This document shows, piece by piece, positions 27,692 through 40,979 of a stretch of 64,000 nucleotides of DNA (position 1 is its first letter; every line of letters begins with the position of its first letter). Below the pieces are notes generated by a model, which searched no databases, was not told the origin of the DNA, and saw nothing but the letters and a program-made list of their open reading frames with translations. The stretch spans positions 1,798,001-1,862,000 of the forward strand of contig JANTQA010000030.1 of NCBI GenBank assembly GCA_027625915.1, given 5' to 3'. The position numbers and the translations under genes are program-made. Origin of the DNA: Anaeramoeba flamelloides (taxonomy: Eukaryota; Metamonada; Anaeramoebidae).

Positions 27692-30600
27692 ATGAAAAAC
27701 AATATTTTATTTGTATTTGTTCTCTTAGTAATCACTCTATCAATCAGAAAAGGTAATATTACTCATTTTTTAAAACTTCAAAAAAAAAAAAACAAAATAA
27801 ACAAAAGTCTTTCAAAATAGTTTGTTTTAATGACACCTTTCATTTTTTAATCATACTTTCTGTTGCAAAAACAAATTATTTCCTGATAATCAAGAAATTT
27901 CTGTTAAATTTTAAAAATAAAAAATATGAACAACGAATTTTAATAAATTTTTTTTTTCATAAATACCCTTCTCTTATTGAAAAAAAAAAAAAAAATCGAA
28001 ATTTATGAAAACAATAACTCCAAAAAATAACAATAATTTCCCAAAATATCCAAAAACAAAAACGGACAAAAAAAAACAATCAAAACAAAACCAAACAAAA
28101 AAAAACACTCTCTAAAAAAAAAAAAACAAAAACAAAAAACAAAACATAAAAAAAAAACAAAAAACAAACCAAAACAAAAAACAACTCTCCAAAAAATCAA
28201 CAAACAAAGTGACTACTAAATGTTTACCGGAACAATATATCGGCTTTCAGTCAGTAAGCGAAGCAACTACCTATATTCAAGATCAACCATCTTTATCGAA
28301 TTTGAAAGATGGCACATGGACTTACGTCTTTCAAGATTCTCGGGTTTCAAGTGACATCTATGGGCAAAGGTTTGATGTCAACGGGACCAAATCAGGTTCC
28401 GACGGAGACATTTCGACCGAACCGAATTTTGATTATAAGATCAGCACTTCAAGTGTGTGCAATTTGCCAAAGGTCGCGGGCCTACTCGATGGAGGCTACG
28501 TTGTCACCTATCAGCAAAACGGTACAAGCTCGAATGAGATCCTCTTTCAGAGGTATAACGCGGACGGTTCGCAAAGCGGAGTCGAAGTTGTTGTCAGCGA
28601 CAGCACTACTACGAACCAGGAAAAGCCCGACATCGCTGGCCTGGGCAATGGCGGATGGGTCATTGTGTGGAGTGATTTCCGTAACGATGTGAAATTTAGC
28701 GATGTGTATGCACAGATCTATGACTCCAGCGGGAACGCGGTTGGGAGCAATTTCATGGTCAACAGCCGTGTTGTTGTCGACTACAGGAGGAGCCCCAAGG
28801 TCGCGAGCCATTTCCAAAGCCTCGACACCGAGTTTCTCGTTGTTTGGGAAGATTGGAGACAGGGCTACTCCAAAATATATGGGCAAATCATTGGAAACGA
28901 CGGCGCCACAGTTGACGCTAACTTTGAATTAACACCAACCTTGGTACAGGCGCAATTTCAAGTTGAGATGGCTCCGCTGTACAACGGGGGATATGTTATT
29001 GCCTATTCGGTGTTTCAGGGCACGACGCAGGACGACATTTGGGTTGTTGTGCTTAATAGCGATGGGAGCCAACGGTTTGACTCTGGCGCATTTATGATCG
29101 AAAACGACGCCCAAAGAGAAATCCAAGAAAGCCCAAGTGTCACGGGCACCTACGACGGGGGCTTTGTTGTTGTGTGGCTCGATAACCGAAATTTGATTGA
29201 CTCTGTTTTGTATTCCGCTCGGTTTAATTCCGAGCAGAAAATGATTGGCAGCGAGTTCCTGATCGACACTGGCGACTGTCAGTCCATCTCAAGCCCGACG
29301 ATTAGCTCCAGCTTTGATTCGACGAGGGTAATGTACGGATGGGAGGGATCCTCAGATAAGGATCAATCGGGCGTGTTCAATACCATTTACGACATTGCGT
29401 ATTCGTCTGCAACAATTGGCGCGGGCATTGACGATCAATTGGACGTTCTGGTGTACAACGAATTCAATTTCCAAATACCGCTGGAATCATTTTCGTGCGG
29501 AGAAGACGATATGTGGCTCGAGGTCACATTAAGTGACGGCTCAGATTTGCCGAGCTGGTTAGAATTTTATGATGATTGGGACAACAGAACCTTTATTGGG
29601 ACACCCACGGGATGCTCGGAGACGCTAAATATAACTGTAACTGCAGGCTGCTGTATTAACAATGTGAGTGACCATTTCCTCGTGGAAATCGTCAATAAGG
29701 AGATTGAAATTAACAAACCCATCGACGATCAAACCCAATTAATTGATGCGTATGTACAGATAACGTTGCCAAATGACTACTTGAACGAAAACGAGCCCAA
29801 CGAGGCAATTCATTATTCAGCTCTGCTCACCGATGGCTCCCCCCTGCCCGATTGGCTAATTTTTGACGATGATCAATTAGAATTTAGGGGCACCCCACCA
29901 ACAAGTTGCTCAGTGACACACGATGTGACACTAACAATAGACGATTCATGCGAATCAAATACTGCGGCACAAGATCAATTTTTTATAAATTTGCTTAATT
30001 ACCCACCATACAAATTACAAGATATCCCACAAAAAGATACCTCCGTGGGATCAGATATTGATTTCCCCATCCCCGATGGAACATTTTATAACCAAGAGAG
30101 TAATGAAATAGTTACCTTAACGGCAGAATTAACAGATGGCAGCCCGCTACCAGGCTGGCTAACCTTTGATTCGGAAGAGAGCAAATTTACTGGAACTGCC
30201 CCGCAGGGATGCGGGTATGATTATAATATTAGGGTCACTGCAAAGGACGAATGTGAAACAAATAACGAGGCGGAATCTGAATTTTTATGGGAATTTACTA
30301 ATTACCCACCACAATTAATAAACCCGATACCAATCCAAACATATCAAGTCGGCGAAAAAATTGAATTCCAAATCCCCAATGACACCCTTATAAATTACGA
30401 ATCCTTTGAAAGCCTGACTTATGAAACCTCCCTTGCCAACGGCGACCCCCTGCCAGCAAATTGGCTCTCATTTGACGAGACCACCCTAACATATTATGGC
30501 AACGCACCCAAGGGATGTGCACAGATAGTTACCATAAACATTACAGTTTCCGATGAATGCGAAACAAACGTACCCTTAACTACCCAATTTGATTTTAATA

Positions 30601-33600
30601 TTACTAATTTGCCAGTTACCCAAGACGAAGTCATTCCAGACAAGACCTATGAAGTAGGAACGGCGTTTGAATTTTGGATTTTAGATCCTGTGTTCAATAA
30701 CCCGGAATTGTATGAGGACATACAATATTCGTCACAATTAAAGAATAGTGCCAAGCTACCCAGTTGGATGAGCTTTGTGAACACACAGCAAAGATATTAT
30801 GGGGAAACACCGGAGAGTTGCCCCATATTTTTAGAAATCCAGGTCTTTGCCAATGACAGTTGTACATATGTTGTTGGCGAATTTAATTTAATAGTCACCA
30901 ATGACATGCCAATACAAACAAAGCCCTTGCCGGACAAGGAGTATGACACAGGGTCCGAATTTAGTTTCAGCTTTCCCTACGATACCTTCACAAACGAAAA
31001 CGAACAATATGAACCATTAAATTATGAGGCAACACTCTCCAACGGCGACGAGCTACCGACTTGGTTACAATTTTTCCCCGACGAAAGAAAGTTTAACGGG
31101 ACCACCCCTGAGCAATGCCCAGAAAGCTTTGAAATTCTATTAAACGTGACAGATTGGTGCTACTCGATCACAGACCAATTTACATTCAATATTTCCAATG
31201 ACCCCCTGCAGTTAGTCAACCCAATTGGCCCCAAAAGCTTTGTAGTCAATGAGTTTATTGATTTCACTATTTCCAAGGAGACCTTTAATAACCCAGATGA
31301 AGACGAAACATTATATTACGAGGCCAAACTATCCAACGGAGACGAGCTTCCAACTTGGATCAAATTTTACCCCGACGAACAAAGATTTATTGGCGTTGCG
31401 CCCGATGGCTGTGGGCAAACACTGACCGTGAACTTCACAGTTAGCGATAGTTGCACGTCGATCACCGAACTGTTTGATATCACAATCGTTAATCACGAAC
31501 CGGAAGAATTAATCGACAAGACAGATTTCACCTATGAAGTTTTAACAGACTTTGCGATCAAAGTGAACGAAAGCTTTACAAATGATCAGGACCCCAACGA
31601 GGACTTTACCTTCACAGTGAAGGATCAAAATGGCAACGAAATCCCCAATTGGATGATCTACGATTCCAATACGAAAGTGCTCTCTGGTACCACGCCGGGC
31701 GGATGCGACAAATTGTTTCTCCTCAGAATCACCGCAGAAGATACCTGCTATACTGTAACGGACGACTTCCAATTCAGCGTAATAAATCAGCTTTTAACTT
31801 TAAACGAGGAAATTACGGACAAGGAATTAATGGCAGGCGAGGCAAACTTTGAACTCTTCATTGACGCAAATAGCTTTATCAACGAAGACGCCAATGAGGA
31901 TGTTACCTTTGTTGCCGAATTATCCAATGGAGACCCGCTACCATCTTGGTTACAATTCAGCTCTGATGAAAAAAAATTCTATGGTAACGCACCGGAGCAA
32001 TGTAGCCAAACCTTTGAAATCAATGTCATCGCCAATGACAGCTGTACAACGATCAATGACATTTTTGAATTAAACCTGAAGAACAATGCGCCACAGGTCA
32101 ATGGGTTCATTGACGATCAAGAGGTTTACAAAGATACAGATTATGCCTATACCTTCCCAGAGAGCCTTTTTATAAATGATGAATCCTATGAAACACTCGT
32201 GTATACATCAACATTATCCAATGGCGACCCGCTACCAAGTTGGCTCAACTTTGATTCCAATATAAGAAAGTTCAGTGGCCATTCCCCCAATGGTTGCCCA
32301 ATCGATTATCAAATCTTGGTCATCGCAAACGACGATTGCAGTAGTACAAACACTGGCTTTACCCTTAGTGTCCTAAACGATAAACCGGTTTTAAATGGGG
32401 TAGTAAGTGATCAAGAATATCAAAACAATGAGCAGATCGACATTGATTTGCCACAAGATCTGTTTATCAGCACAGACGCAGACGAAACCTTGACCTATTC
32501 ATCACAATTGAATACTGGCGACCCATTACCGGACTGGCTACAATTTGATTCAAGCGCGAAATCATATAGCGGTACAACACCAGAGGACTGTGGTATTACC
32601 CTGGAGATCGATGTAATCGCCAGCGACGGATGTACCGAAAGTTCTACGGCATTCCAATTTGTTGTTGGTAACATTCAACCGGAATTAAGGAATCCACTTG
32701 AAAACAAAACCATCATTTACGACGAAGATATCGATTTTACCTTCCCCGAGGACACCTTTATCACGGAAAATGAAAATGAGGTGCTGACCTATGACGCAGA
32801 ATTGTCCAGCGGCGACGCACTGCCAAGTTGGCTGGCCTTTGATCCAGACGCAAGACGCTTTACAGGCCATGCGCCATATTGCGAAGAGATTTTACAAGTG
32901 AAAGTCATTTGCTCCGATACTTGCTCTTCGATCCACGACATCTTTGAATTGAAAATCCAAAACGATCCGCCATTGCTGATCAACGCCATCTCTGATCGAA
33001 CCTTCCAACAGGATACAGATATTGAATTTGTCTTTGATGAAAGCACCTTTGAAAACACTGAATCCTCGAAGGCGGATTTAAATTACGAGGCCACTTTATC
33101 CAACGGCGACGCGCTTCCAGACTGGCTAACATTTACCCCCAGCGAAAGAAAATTTGAAGGCACCACGCCCCAGGGATGCGGCTTTGAATTAGACATCTTA
33201 TTAAACGCGACAGATAACTGTAATTGGGATTCCGATTCCTTTAAATTCATTATCAATAATTCTCCGATTTACCAAAACAAGAGCATCCCAGATCAATACC
33301 AATTCGAGGTCAATGAGGAGATCAACTTGGTCTTGGACAAAGATACCTTTGTCAACCAAGACGCAAATGAAGAAATAGTTTACGAGGTTACCCTATTAAA
33401 TGGCGACCCATTACCAGATTGGATCGAATTTGTTAACGACCAAGACGCCAATGAGCAAAAATTTGTTGGGCAGGCACCCTTGGGCTGCAGCCAAGAAATT
33501 GACGTTCTCATGAAGGCAAGCGATAATTGCGATACAATCCAGGACCAATTTACAATCAAGATCCTCAATTCCAAATTAACCAAAAACGGCGATTTGGATG

Positions 33601-36600
33601 ACCAAGAATTCGAAGTTGGCGAATACTTTGAATACCAATTTGCCTCAAATACTTGGATCAATAACGATCAATATGAAGAAATTGATTACGAGGCCACCCT
33701 ATCCAGCGGCGACCAGCTTCCCGATTGGCTAGAATTTAGCTCCCCGGCAAGAAAATTCTATGGTACAGCACCTGATGGCTGTGGTGACTTTTGGGAAATT
33801 AAAGTAGTTGCAAGTGACAGCTGTGCGGGAACAGAATCGGAATCGCAATTTGTGTTTACCGTAACAAATACACTCATCGAAAAGAATCTCCCGCTGGTTG
33901 ATCAAGAATTCGAGGTTGGCGAAACCTTTGAATACATCTTTGACGCAAATACGTTTATCAATAACGATCAATATGAAGAAATTGCCTACGAGGCCACCCT
34001 ATCCAACGGCGATCCGCTACCGACCTGGCTAAATTTTGATTCCGCGGAAAGAAAGTTTAGCGGCACCGTAGACTTTGGCTGCCAGGAGGAATTTGATATC
34101 AAAGTGAAGGCAAGCGATACCTGTTCATATGTTTCGAGTTCATTCAAATTCACAAAGACAAACGCCGTTCCACAGCTTGCGAGTAACATTGATGATCAGG
34201 CCATCGAGATTGGCGAATATTTTGAATTTCAAGTCGACGAAAGCTCCGTTTTCAATAATCCAGAAATATTTGAAAGCCTTGAATATGAAGCCAAATTGAC
34301 GGACAATTCCGATTTGCCCGATTGGCTAAACTTTGATAACGAGAGCCTCTTATTTGACGGTACGCCGCCAATTGGCTGCCCATTTGATTTATCAATTAAT
34401 TTGAAGGCGAAGGATAGTTGCTCCAACGTCGTTGACAACTTTGATTTCCAAATAACGAATTCCGAGCCAATAAACAATATCCAAATAGACGATCAAAGCT
34501 ATCGTGGTGATGATCCCATCAACATTAATTACCCACACAACACCTTTATCAATAACGAGGATAACGAAAATTTAACCTATTCGGCACAACTATCCAATGG
34601 CGACGCGCTTCCAAGCTGGCTCAACTTTTACCCCGACGAATATGAATTCGAGGGCAATGCTGAAAGCTGTAATGCCACATACACCATCGATTTAATTGTT
34701 GAAGACTCCTGCTTCCAAACGAAGAACACTTTCAATATCGAGGTGGCAAATTCGCCAATCTATTTGCGTACCTCCCTCAGTGATCGATTATATGAGGCGA
34801 GCGAACCAATTGACTTTGTCGTACCACAGGATACCTTCGTTAGTGCCGACCCTAATGAAATTTTAGCCTATGACGCAACATTATCGAACGGCAATGACCT
34901 CCCGGATTGGTTAGAATTCATTCCCGAGGAAAGAAGATTTGTCGGCAATAAGGCAGGCTGTGATGACGAGTTGTATATAAAATTAATTGCAAGCGACAGT
35001 TGCTATTCCGAATCGGATATCTTTAAGATCACCGTTGAAAATGAACCACCAAAGATCAATGAGGTCCTCACAGACCAAAATTACAATGCAATGGACGATA
35101 TCGATTTTACCATCTCGGAAAGCGCCTTCTCTAATTCGGATGCAAACGAAGAACTCACTTACTCTGCAAAATTGGCAAACGGGCAAGATTTGCCAGATTG
35201 GCTCATTTTTGACTCATCGACAAGAAAATTCTCTGGGACAGCGCCTGATGGCTGTGATCAGGAATTTGAAATTAAAGTATACGCCGAAGATTCCTGTTAT
35301 ACAATTTCGCAAAAGTTTTGGCTATACATTACAAATAATGAAATTTTTGTTGATCAGGGGTTAGCCGATCATTCGATCGGTATTTTACAAGAATTGGACT
35401 ACCACTTTGAAAATGTCTTTAGGAACGATGATGTCAATGAGCCCCTGACTTATACCTCCACCCTGTCCAACGGCGAAGACTTGCCCGACTGGCTACTTTT
35501 TGATTCCGATCAGCAATTATATTACGGCGACGTTCCCGTAGGCTGCTCCGAAACCCTCACCATCAAATTAACGGCAAGGGACACTTGCTATAAATGGGGC
35601 AAATATGTCCTTTGGGATCTCAACATTGTCAATTATCCACCTGAGCCCAATGGCGTGATCGAGGATAAGGATTATGATGTTTTGGAGGTAATCGATTTCA
35701 CCATTGGCAGTGACAAATTTATTAATCATGAATACGAGCTCGAAAACATCACGTATGAGGCATATCTTGAGGGCGGCGCAGACCTCCCCACTTGGCTAAA
35801 TTTCATCCCTGAGGAGAGAAGATTCCAGGGCGAGGTAAGCGGATGCTCGAATAATCTCAAGATCGAATTAAGGGCATACGATGATTGCGCCGACAACTTT
35901 GGAATCCAAAACTTTCAAATTAATATAAACAATGCAGTGCCCTTATTAAATCAAAGCCTTCAGAATCCTCGCGTCTTTACTTCCAATGAAACCTTTGAAT
36001 TCGCATTCCCCAGCTGGACCTTTACCAATAAGGAATCCTCCGAAGAATTGAATTACGATGTCTATCAAACGAATGGCGAACCCCTGCCGAATTGGGTCAC
36101 ATTTGATTCCGCGGAAAGAAAGTTCTATGGAAAGGCGCCAATTAGATGCGCCCAGGATCTCGATCTCTACGTGATCGTTACAGATACCTGTAGTTCCAAT
36201 CAGGCGTCGGATTATTTCCAAATCCAAATTACTAACGATCCACCACAAATCCAAAAGCCCATACCAAACTATGAAGTGCATTCAGAAAATTACTTTGAAA
36301 TCGATTTAGACAGCGACACCTTTATTAACCCAGATCCCTTTGAGGAAATCGAATACGACCCCAGGATCGATGGCAGCCAATTGCTACCAGACTGGCTGAA
36401 ATTTGATGATGACAAAATCCAATTTACGGGCACGCCACCAAGCGGGTGCCAAGAAAGCTTTAATATAACCATTTATGCAGGCGACACTTGCTATTATGAA
36501 ACCATCGGGCAATCCTTTATACTAACCAAACTCAACGACCCCCCATCAGTGCTCAATAGCAATATCGATCCAATTAATATCTCGATCAATGAAGAATTAA

Positions 36601-38459
36601 GCTATGACATACCAGAGGATAGCTATTATGATGACGAGGGATTCTCAAGCCTGAGATTTAAAGCGAATCTATCGAACGATAACGGCCCATTGCCCGATTG
36701 GCTCACAATAAACGAAACTCTTGGCAGATTGAATGGAATTGTTCCCTCGGGTTGCGAAGAGACAATAGAGCTATCAATCTATGCAATTGATAGTTGCGGA
36801 TCAGAGTATGTCGAAAACAAAATAACACTAAACATTGTAAATGTGCGCCCAATACAAATTAACCATATCCCTTCCGTTGAGATCCAAATCCAAACCAAAT
36901 TTAATTACACAATCCCAGATGACATCTTTCAAAATGACGAAAAGGATGAAGAATTAACCTTTTCCCTTGAATCTAACAGCGAAGAAGATCTCCCAGATTG
37001 GTTGTCATTTGACGCAGATAATCGTATATTATCGGGAATTGCTCCAAATTTATGTCCTCAAACTTTGTCCTTAAAATTAAAAGCACAAGATTCTTGCGTA
37101 ACCAATTCTGATACAGAGATCTTTAGTATCCAAATCGAAAACCCACTCCCATTTGTTAACGAATCAATACCAGATCAAGAAATTGAGATGGATAGCAGTT
37201 TGAAATTTACCTTTGATGAATACGCCTTTGGAAATAATGAAGACACAGAAACCCTTAATTACAAGGCATACCTTCAAGACGGCGAAGAATTGCCAGACTG
37301 GCTGTCCTTTGTTTCTGAGAAGCGCAGATTCGAAGGCGTTACACCAAGTGAAAAACAAACCATAGAAATTGAAGTGCACGCTTACGATTCATGCGAAACA
37401 AACATTGTAAAAAATAGTTTCACATTAACGATTACCTCAAAAGATCGAACAACGTTATTAATGGGCCTAGCAATCGCATTCGCAGCTTTAAGTATGGCTT
37501 CAATTTGTATTTGCGGTGTTTTATTGGCTAGAAAAAACAAAAATAATGACAAAGAGCACGTGCCAGTTTTGTCAACATCAGATCCAGAAGAGCAAAATAT
37601 TAAGAATGCTCAACAAAAATCGAACCAAGTAACCACATCGGATGATGACTCAGAATTGAATAAAAAATCAGAATCAGAATCAGAATCAGAATCAGAATCA
37701 GGAAAAGAACCAGAACCAGAATCAGAACCAGAATCAGAGCCAGAATCAGAACCAGAATCAGAACCAGAATCAGAACCAGAACCGGAATCAGAATCAGAAT
37801 CAGAATCAGAACCAGAACCAGAACTAGAACAAGAATCAATGCAAGAACCAGAATCAGAATCAATATCAGAACCAGATTTAAAACCATCACCAATTTATGG
37901 AGGAGGCTCTGGCAATTTGAAAAAAAATAAAGAACATCTACAATCTTCAAATATAACAGAATCAGAAATCGATAACCGCTATGGTTCACAATCAAATTTA
38001 AGTAGTTCAGAACCTCAAAATTATCGACCAATGTCTTCCAATCATGATGAAAGCTCAGAACCAAATGACGATTTTTCTAATAAAAACTTAATTAATAATG
38101 ACGATAACTCAGATGATGATGACTTTAGTGATGAATCCAATAACGACGACGATGATGATGACGAAGACTCTAATGATGATTGGGATAACAAATTAAATAA
38201 TCATGATGATGACTCAGATGATGATGACTTTGGTGATGACTCAGATGACGATGACTCTGGTGACGATTGGGACGATCAGGTAAATAATCAAGATGATTCA
38301 GATAATAATATTCAACTCAGTGATCTTTCACAATTGGCCGAAGAAAATGAAACATCATCTTCAGGAATGGATCCTTCCGAAAATAGTTCTTCAGATTCTG
38401 ACGAGAACGAATTTTCAAATATCTCAGATGATTCCTTTGAATTAATATCCAATTATTAA
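27692..38459 (+). CDS. Giant type I membrane protein: propeller-like head, 27 CADG/He_PIG-type repeats, acidic tail
   Basis: Probable adhesin or surface receptor; no orthologue recognised. Exon 1 (27692-27752) encodes MKNNILFVFVLLVITLSIRK, a clear signal peptide. A 457-nt phase-1 intron (GTAATA...CAAAG, 27753-28209) rejoins the frame exactly at 28210. The long frame has no ATG at its left end, so exon 1 is needed. Total 3436 aa. Residues about 45-430 form seven similar units with cores like GGYVVTYQQN or GGWVIVWSDF followed by VYAQIYDSSGN, suggesting a seven-bladed propeller. Then come 27 repeats of about 99 aa (29400-37440) with the core LSNGDPLPSWLNFDS, xRKFxGTAPxGC and IxVxAxDSC, the cadherin-like fold of dystroglycan-type and He_PIG domains. 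A membrane segment LLMGLAIAFAALSMASICIC (37455-37530) precedes a tail of about 310 aa with Glu-Ser-Glu-Pro and poly-Asp tracts. The extracellular DNA is visibly richer in G+C than its surroundings. Confidence 0.9.
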
Positions 38460-38762
38460 ATCTTATGATTTATTATATTTTTTTTGTTTTTATTTTTTCC
38501 CCACTTAGAATTTTCAAATTATAAATTATTTAAAAATTTCTTTGTTATTTTCATTTTTTTTGTTTAAATTTTATTTTTTATAATTTGATAGATTAAATAA
38601 AGTTATTTTTTTAATTTCATTATTGAAATTAAGATAATTTTTAAAAAAATTCTTTTATATTTTTTTTGAAAGAATACGGCTCACTTTAAAATATTGAATA
38701 TTAACATACTTAACTCAATTCAAAACAACTACATAAGTTATAACTGTACTTTGAGAAATTAT

Positions 38763-39296
38763 AATAAACTCCATTTCACTCAAAGAAGCCCAACCAAAAA
38801 TGAAAATTTCACTTTTTTTTTAAGAATCAACCAAACTACAATTGTTTAGAAATAAGAGAAATAATAAACTTGGGATTTGAGTTGAGATTCATAAGAAATA
38901 ACCTTTACAAACCAGACATTTTTAAAAAAATAAAATAAATAATAAAAAATCTTTGGTGATTTCATTGGAATCCTAGTGTTAAATTTCTTAATTTCTTTAG
39001 GAAATTAAAATTGTTGATAATAAGTTTTTTTAATTGTAAATATATTAATTTGAAACAAAAATACAAAACCTCACTTTTCTTAATGTTAATTTGGAGTTTC
39101 AAACATTTTTTTTTATCAAATTTAAAAAAAAAAATAAAAAAAAAAGTAAAAAACTAAAAAATTAAAATTTTGATTAAATTGAGAAAAAATGATTTTGATC
39201 TAAAAATTGAAATTTTAGTTTGAGTAAGTGTAATGAATTAAAATCAGAGAATATGTTTAATAAAACTGGACCACTTTGACTGAAAAAGAGTTTATA
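38763..39296. mobile_element. MITE-like element, family 2, copy B
   Basis: About 535 bp, best preserved of the family. Left end ATAAACTCCATTTCACTCAA; right end CACTTTGACTGAAAAAGAGT followed by TTAT. The reverse complement of the right end (ATAAACTCTTTTTCAGTCAA) lines up with the left end at most positions, so these are terminal inverted repeats of about 25-30 bp. The interior matches copy A in the same order (AATTGTTTAGAAATAAGAGA; TCACTTTTCTTAATGTTAAT; GAGAAAAAATGATTTTGATC). No coding frame, so it would have been moved by another element's transposase. Confidence 0.7.
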
Positions 39297-39749
39297 TACA
39301 GATTAATTGTCTATTTTAACAATATTCTTTTATAAGATAGAAAATTGATATTCTCTCAGATCATCAAATATAAATTTCAATTTCTCTTTCAATCATTGTA
39401 AGAGAATTTTTTTTTTATTTTATAAATGTTGAAAAAAATTCTTCTCCAAAAAAAAAAAATCACCGAAAAATAACAGTATTTTAATAAACATTAATTTTAA
39501 ATTATATAAACTTGAGATTTTTACTCTTTATGCAAATTGAAGGACTAATGTATTTTGTAGATAGTGGAGCATTTTTTTTTGACATTTCCTTAAAAAACAA
39601 CTTTTTTAGTATGATATTCGTTAATTGACAATTTCAAATTAAGTTTACTATTAATACTGATTGAATTTTTGGCTATGGTATTTATTTCAAAACATTTGGT
39701 TGGAATATTTGCAAAAAAACAAAAAAAAAATATAACCTTGGGTTTGGAG

Positions 39750-40140
39750 AATTTAATCAACATCCAATTTCAATAAAAAACTGGAAATCTGGAAAGGGTA
39801 GAAATAATTTTTAAAAGAAAAAATGCTGTAATTTTTTTTTATTTAGTTCTATCGGAAAAATAACCAGGATTAAGCAAGTTATGAAAACCATTTTTTGATC
39901 AAAAAGAAAATAATAATTTGTGATTTAACCCCTAAAAATACCAGATAAAACCGAGATCAAAAAATTTAACTATTTTTTATTTATGTAATACCATACTAAA
40001 AAATAAATTAAAATATTATCAAAGAACACTAAATAGTTGTCAACAATTTTGTATTTTTAAATAGTTTTATGACAATTTATTTTAATCATGATATTTTAAA
40101 ATAAATTTACCATTATTTTTCAGATACAATTTAGATTTAT
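39750..40140 (+). repeat. Dispersed repeat family 3, copy 1
   Basis: Same order of short matches as 46100-46400 and 55510-55870: AATTTCAATAAAAAACTGGA, AAAACCGAGATCAAAAAATT, TTTTTATTTATGTAATACCA, TAAATAGTTTTATGAC and TATTTTAAAATAAATTTACC. It lies upstream of a LINE remnant in the same orientation, so it could be another part of that LINE, but I could not show this from the translation. Confidence 0.45.
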
Positions 40141-40979
40141 TTCCTATTTTTTTTATATTATTTTGTTTCTAACATAAATACTAAAGAAATTAACTATCAT
40201 ATATTTTCCACTTATAAAAAAATAATGGTGTAATAGATGTTTTAAGAACTAACTGACAATTATTCTACATTTATATTAATAATTAATTTTAAAAATCAAT
40301 TTCTCTATCTGATAAATGTTATCATTATGGTGGAAACAACTTTGACCAAGAAGTTGATATTTTTTTTCTATTAAAAAAATCGAAAGAACGATTTTATGGC
40401 TACTTGTATTTTTATATGAATAAACAGAAAATTTTTTTAAAATTTCTAAAAAGTATCATTGTTTTTAAATTTAAAATTTTCTATTGAAATAAAAATATAT
40501 AAAATATAAAAAGTAACATATTTTAAATTTATTCCGAGCAAAATTGAGAACAAATTATTACAATTTTTTTATCACAAGATAATTTTTTGAATTCTTTTTG
40601 GTGTGATGAGACTCTTCTTTCAAACATCAGTCCTCAGGAAGAACAAAATATTTTATTTTAAGATTTTTTTATTACAATATTTCAATATATTTTTTTAAAT
40701 TGGATAACAGGAATTATTGAAAAAAGTATAAATTTTATTAAAAAGCGATATTTGTTTTAGATTCATATATCAGGGGATGAAGGTGAACAGTTAAATTATT
40801 GGGATATCTCTATTAATTAATATCTTACAAGATTTTTTTAAAATTGATATATATTGGAATTCAAGACTCTTGAGACTTTATTAAAAAAACAATTTGATTT
40901 AGAAAATATCTTGGTATAAGAATTACTTTTTTAAATCTATTAAGAAAATTTGTAAAATTAAAAAAATAAAAATCTAGAA

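Noticed and set aside
28209-28211. GTG as start of the giant surface protein
   Set aside because: GTG starts are not expected in a nuclear gene; an upstream exon with ATG and a signal peptide joins exactly in phase.
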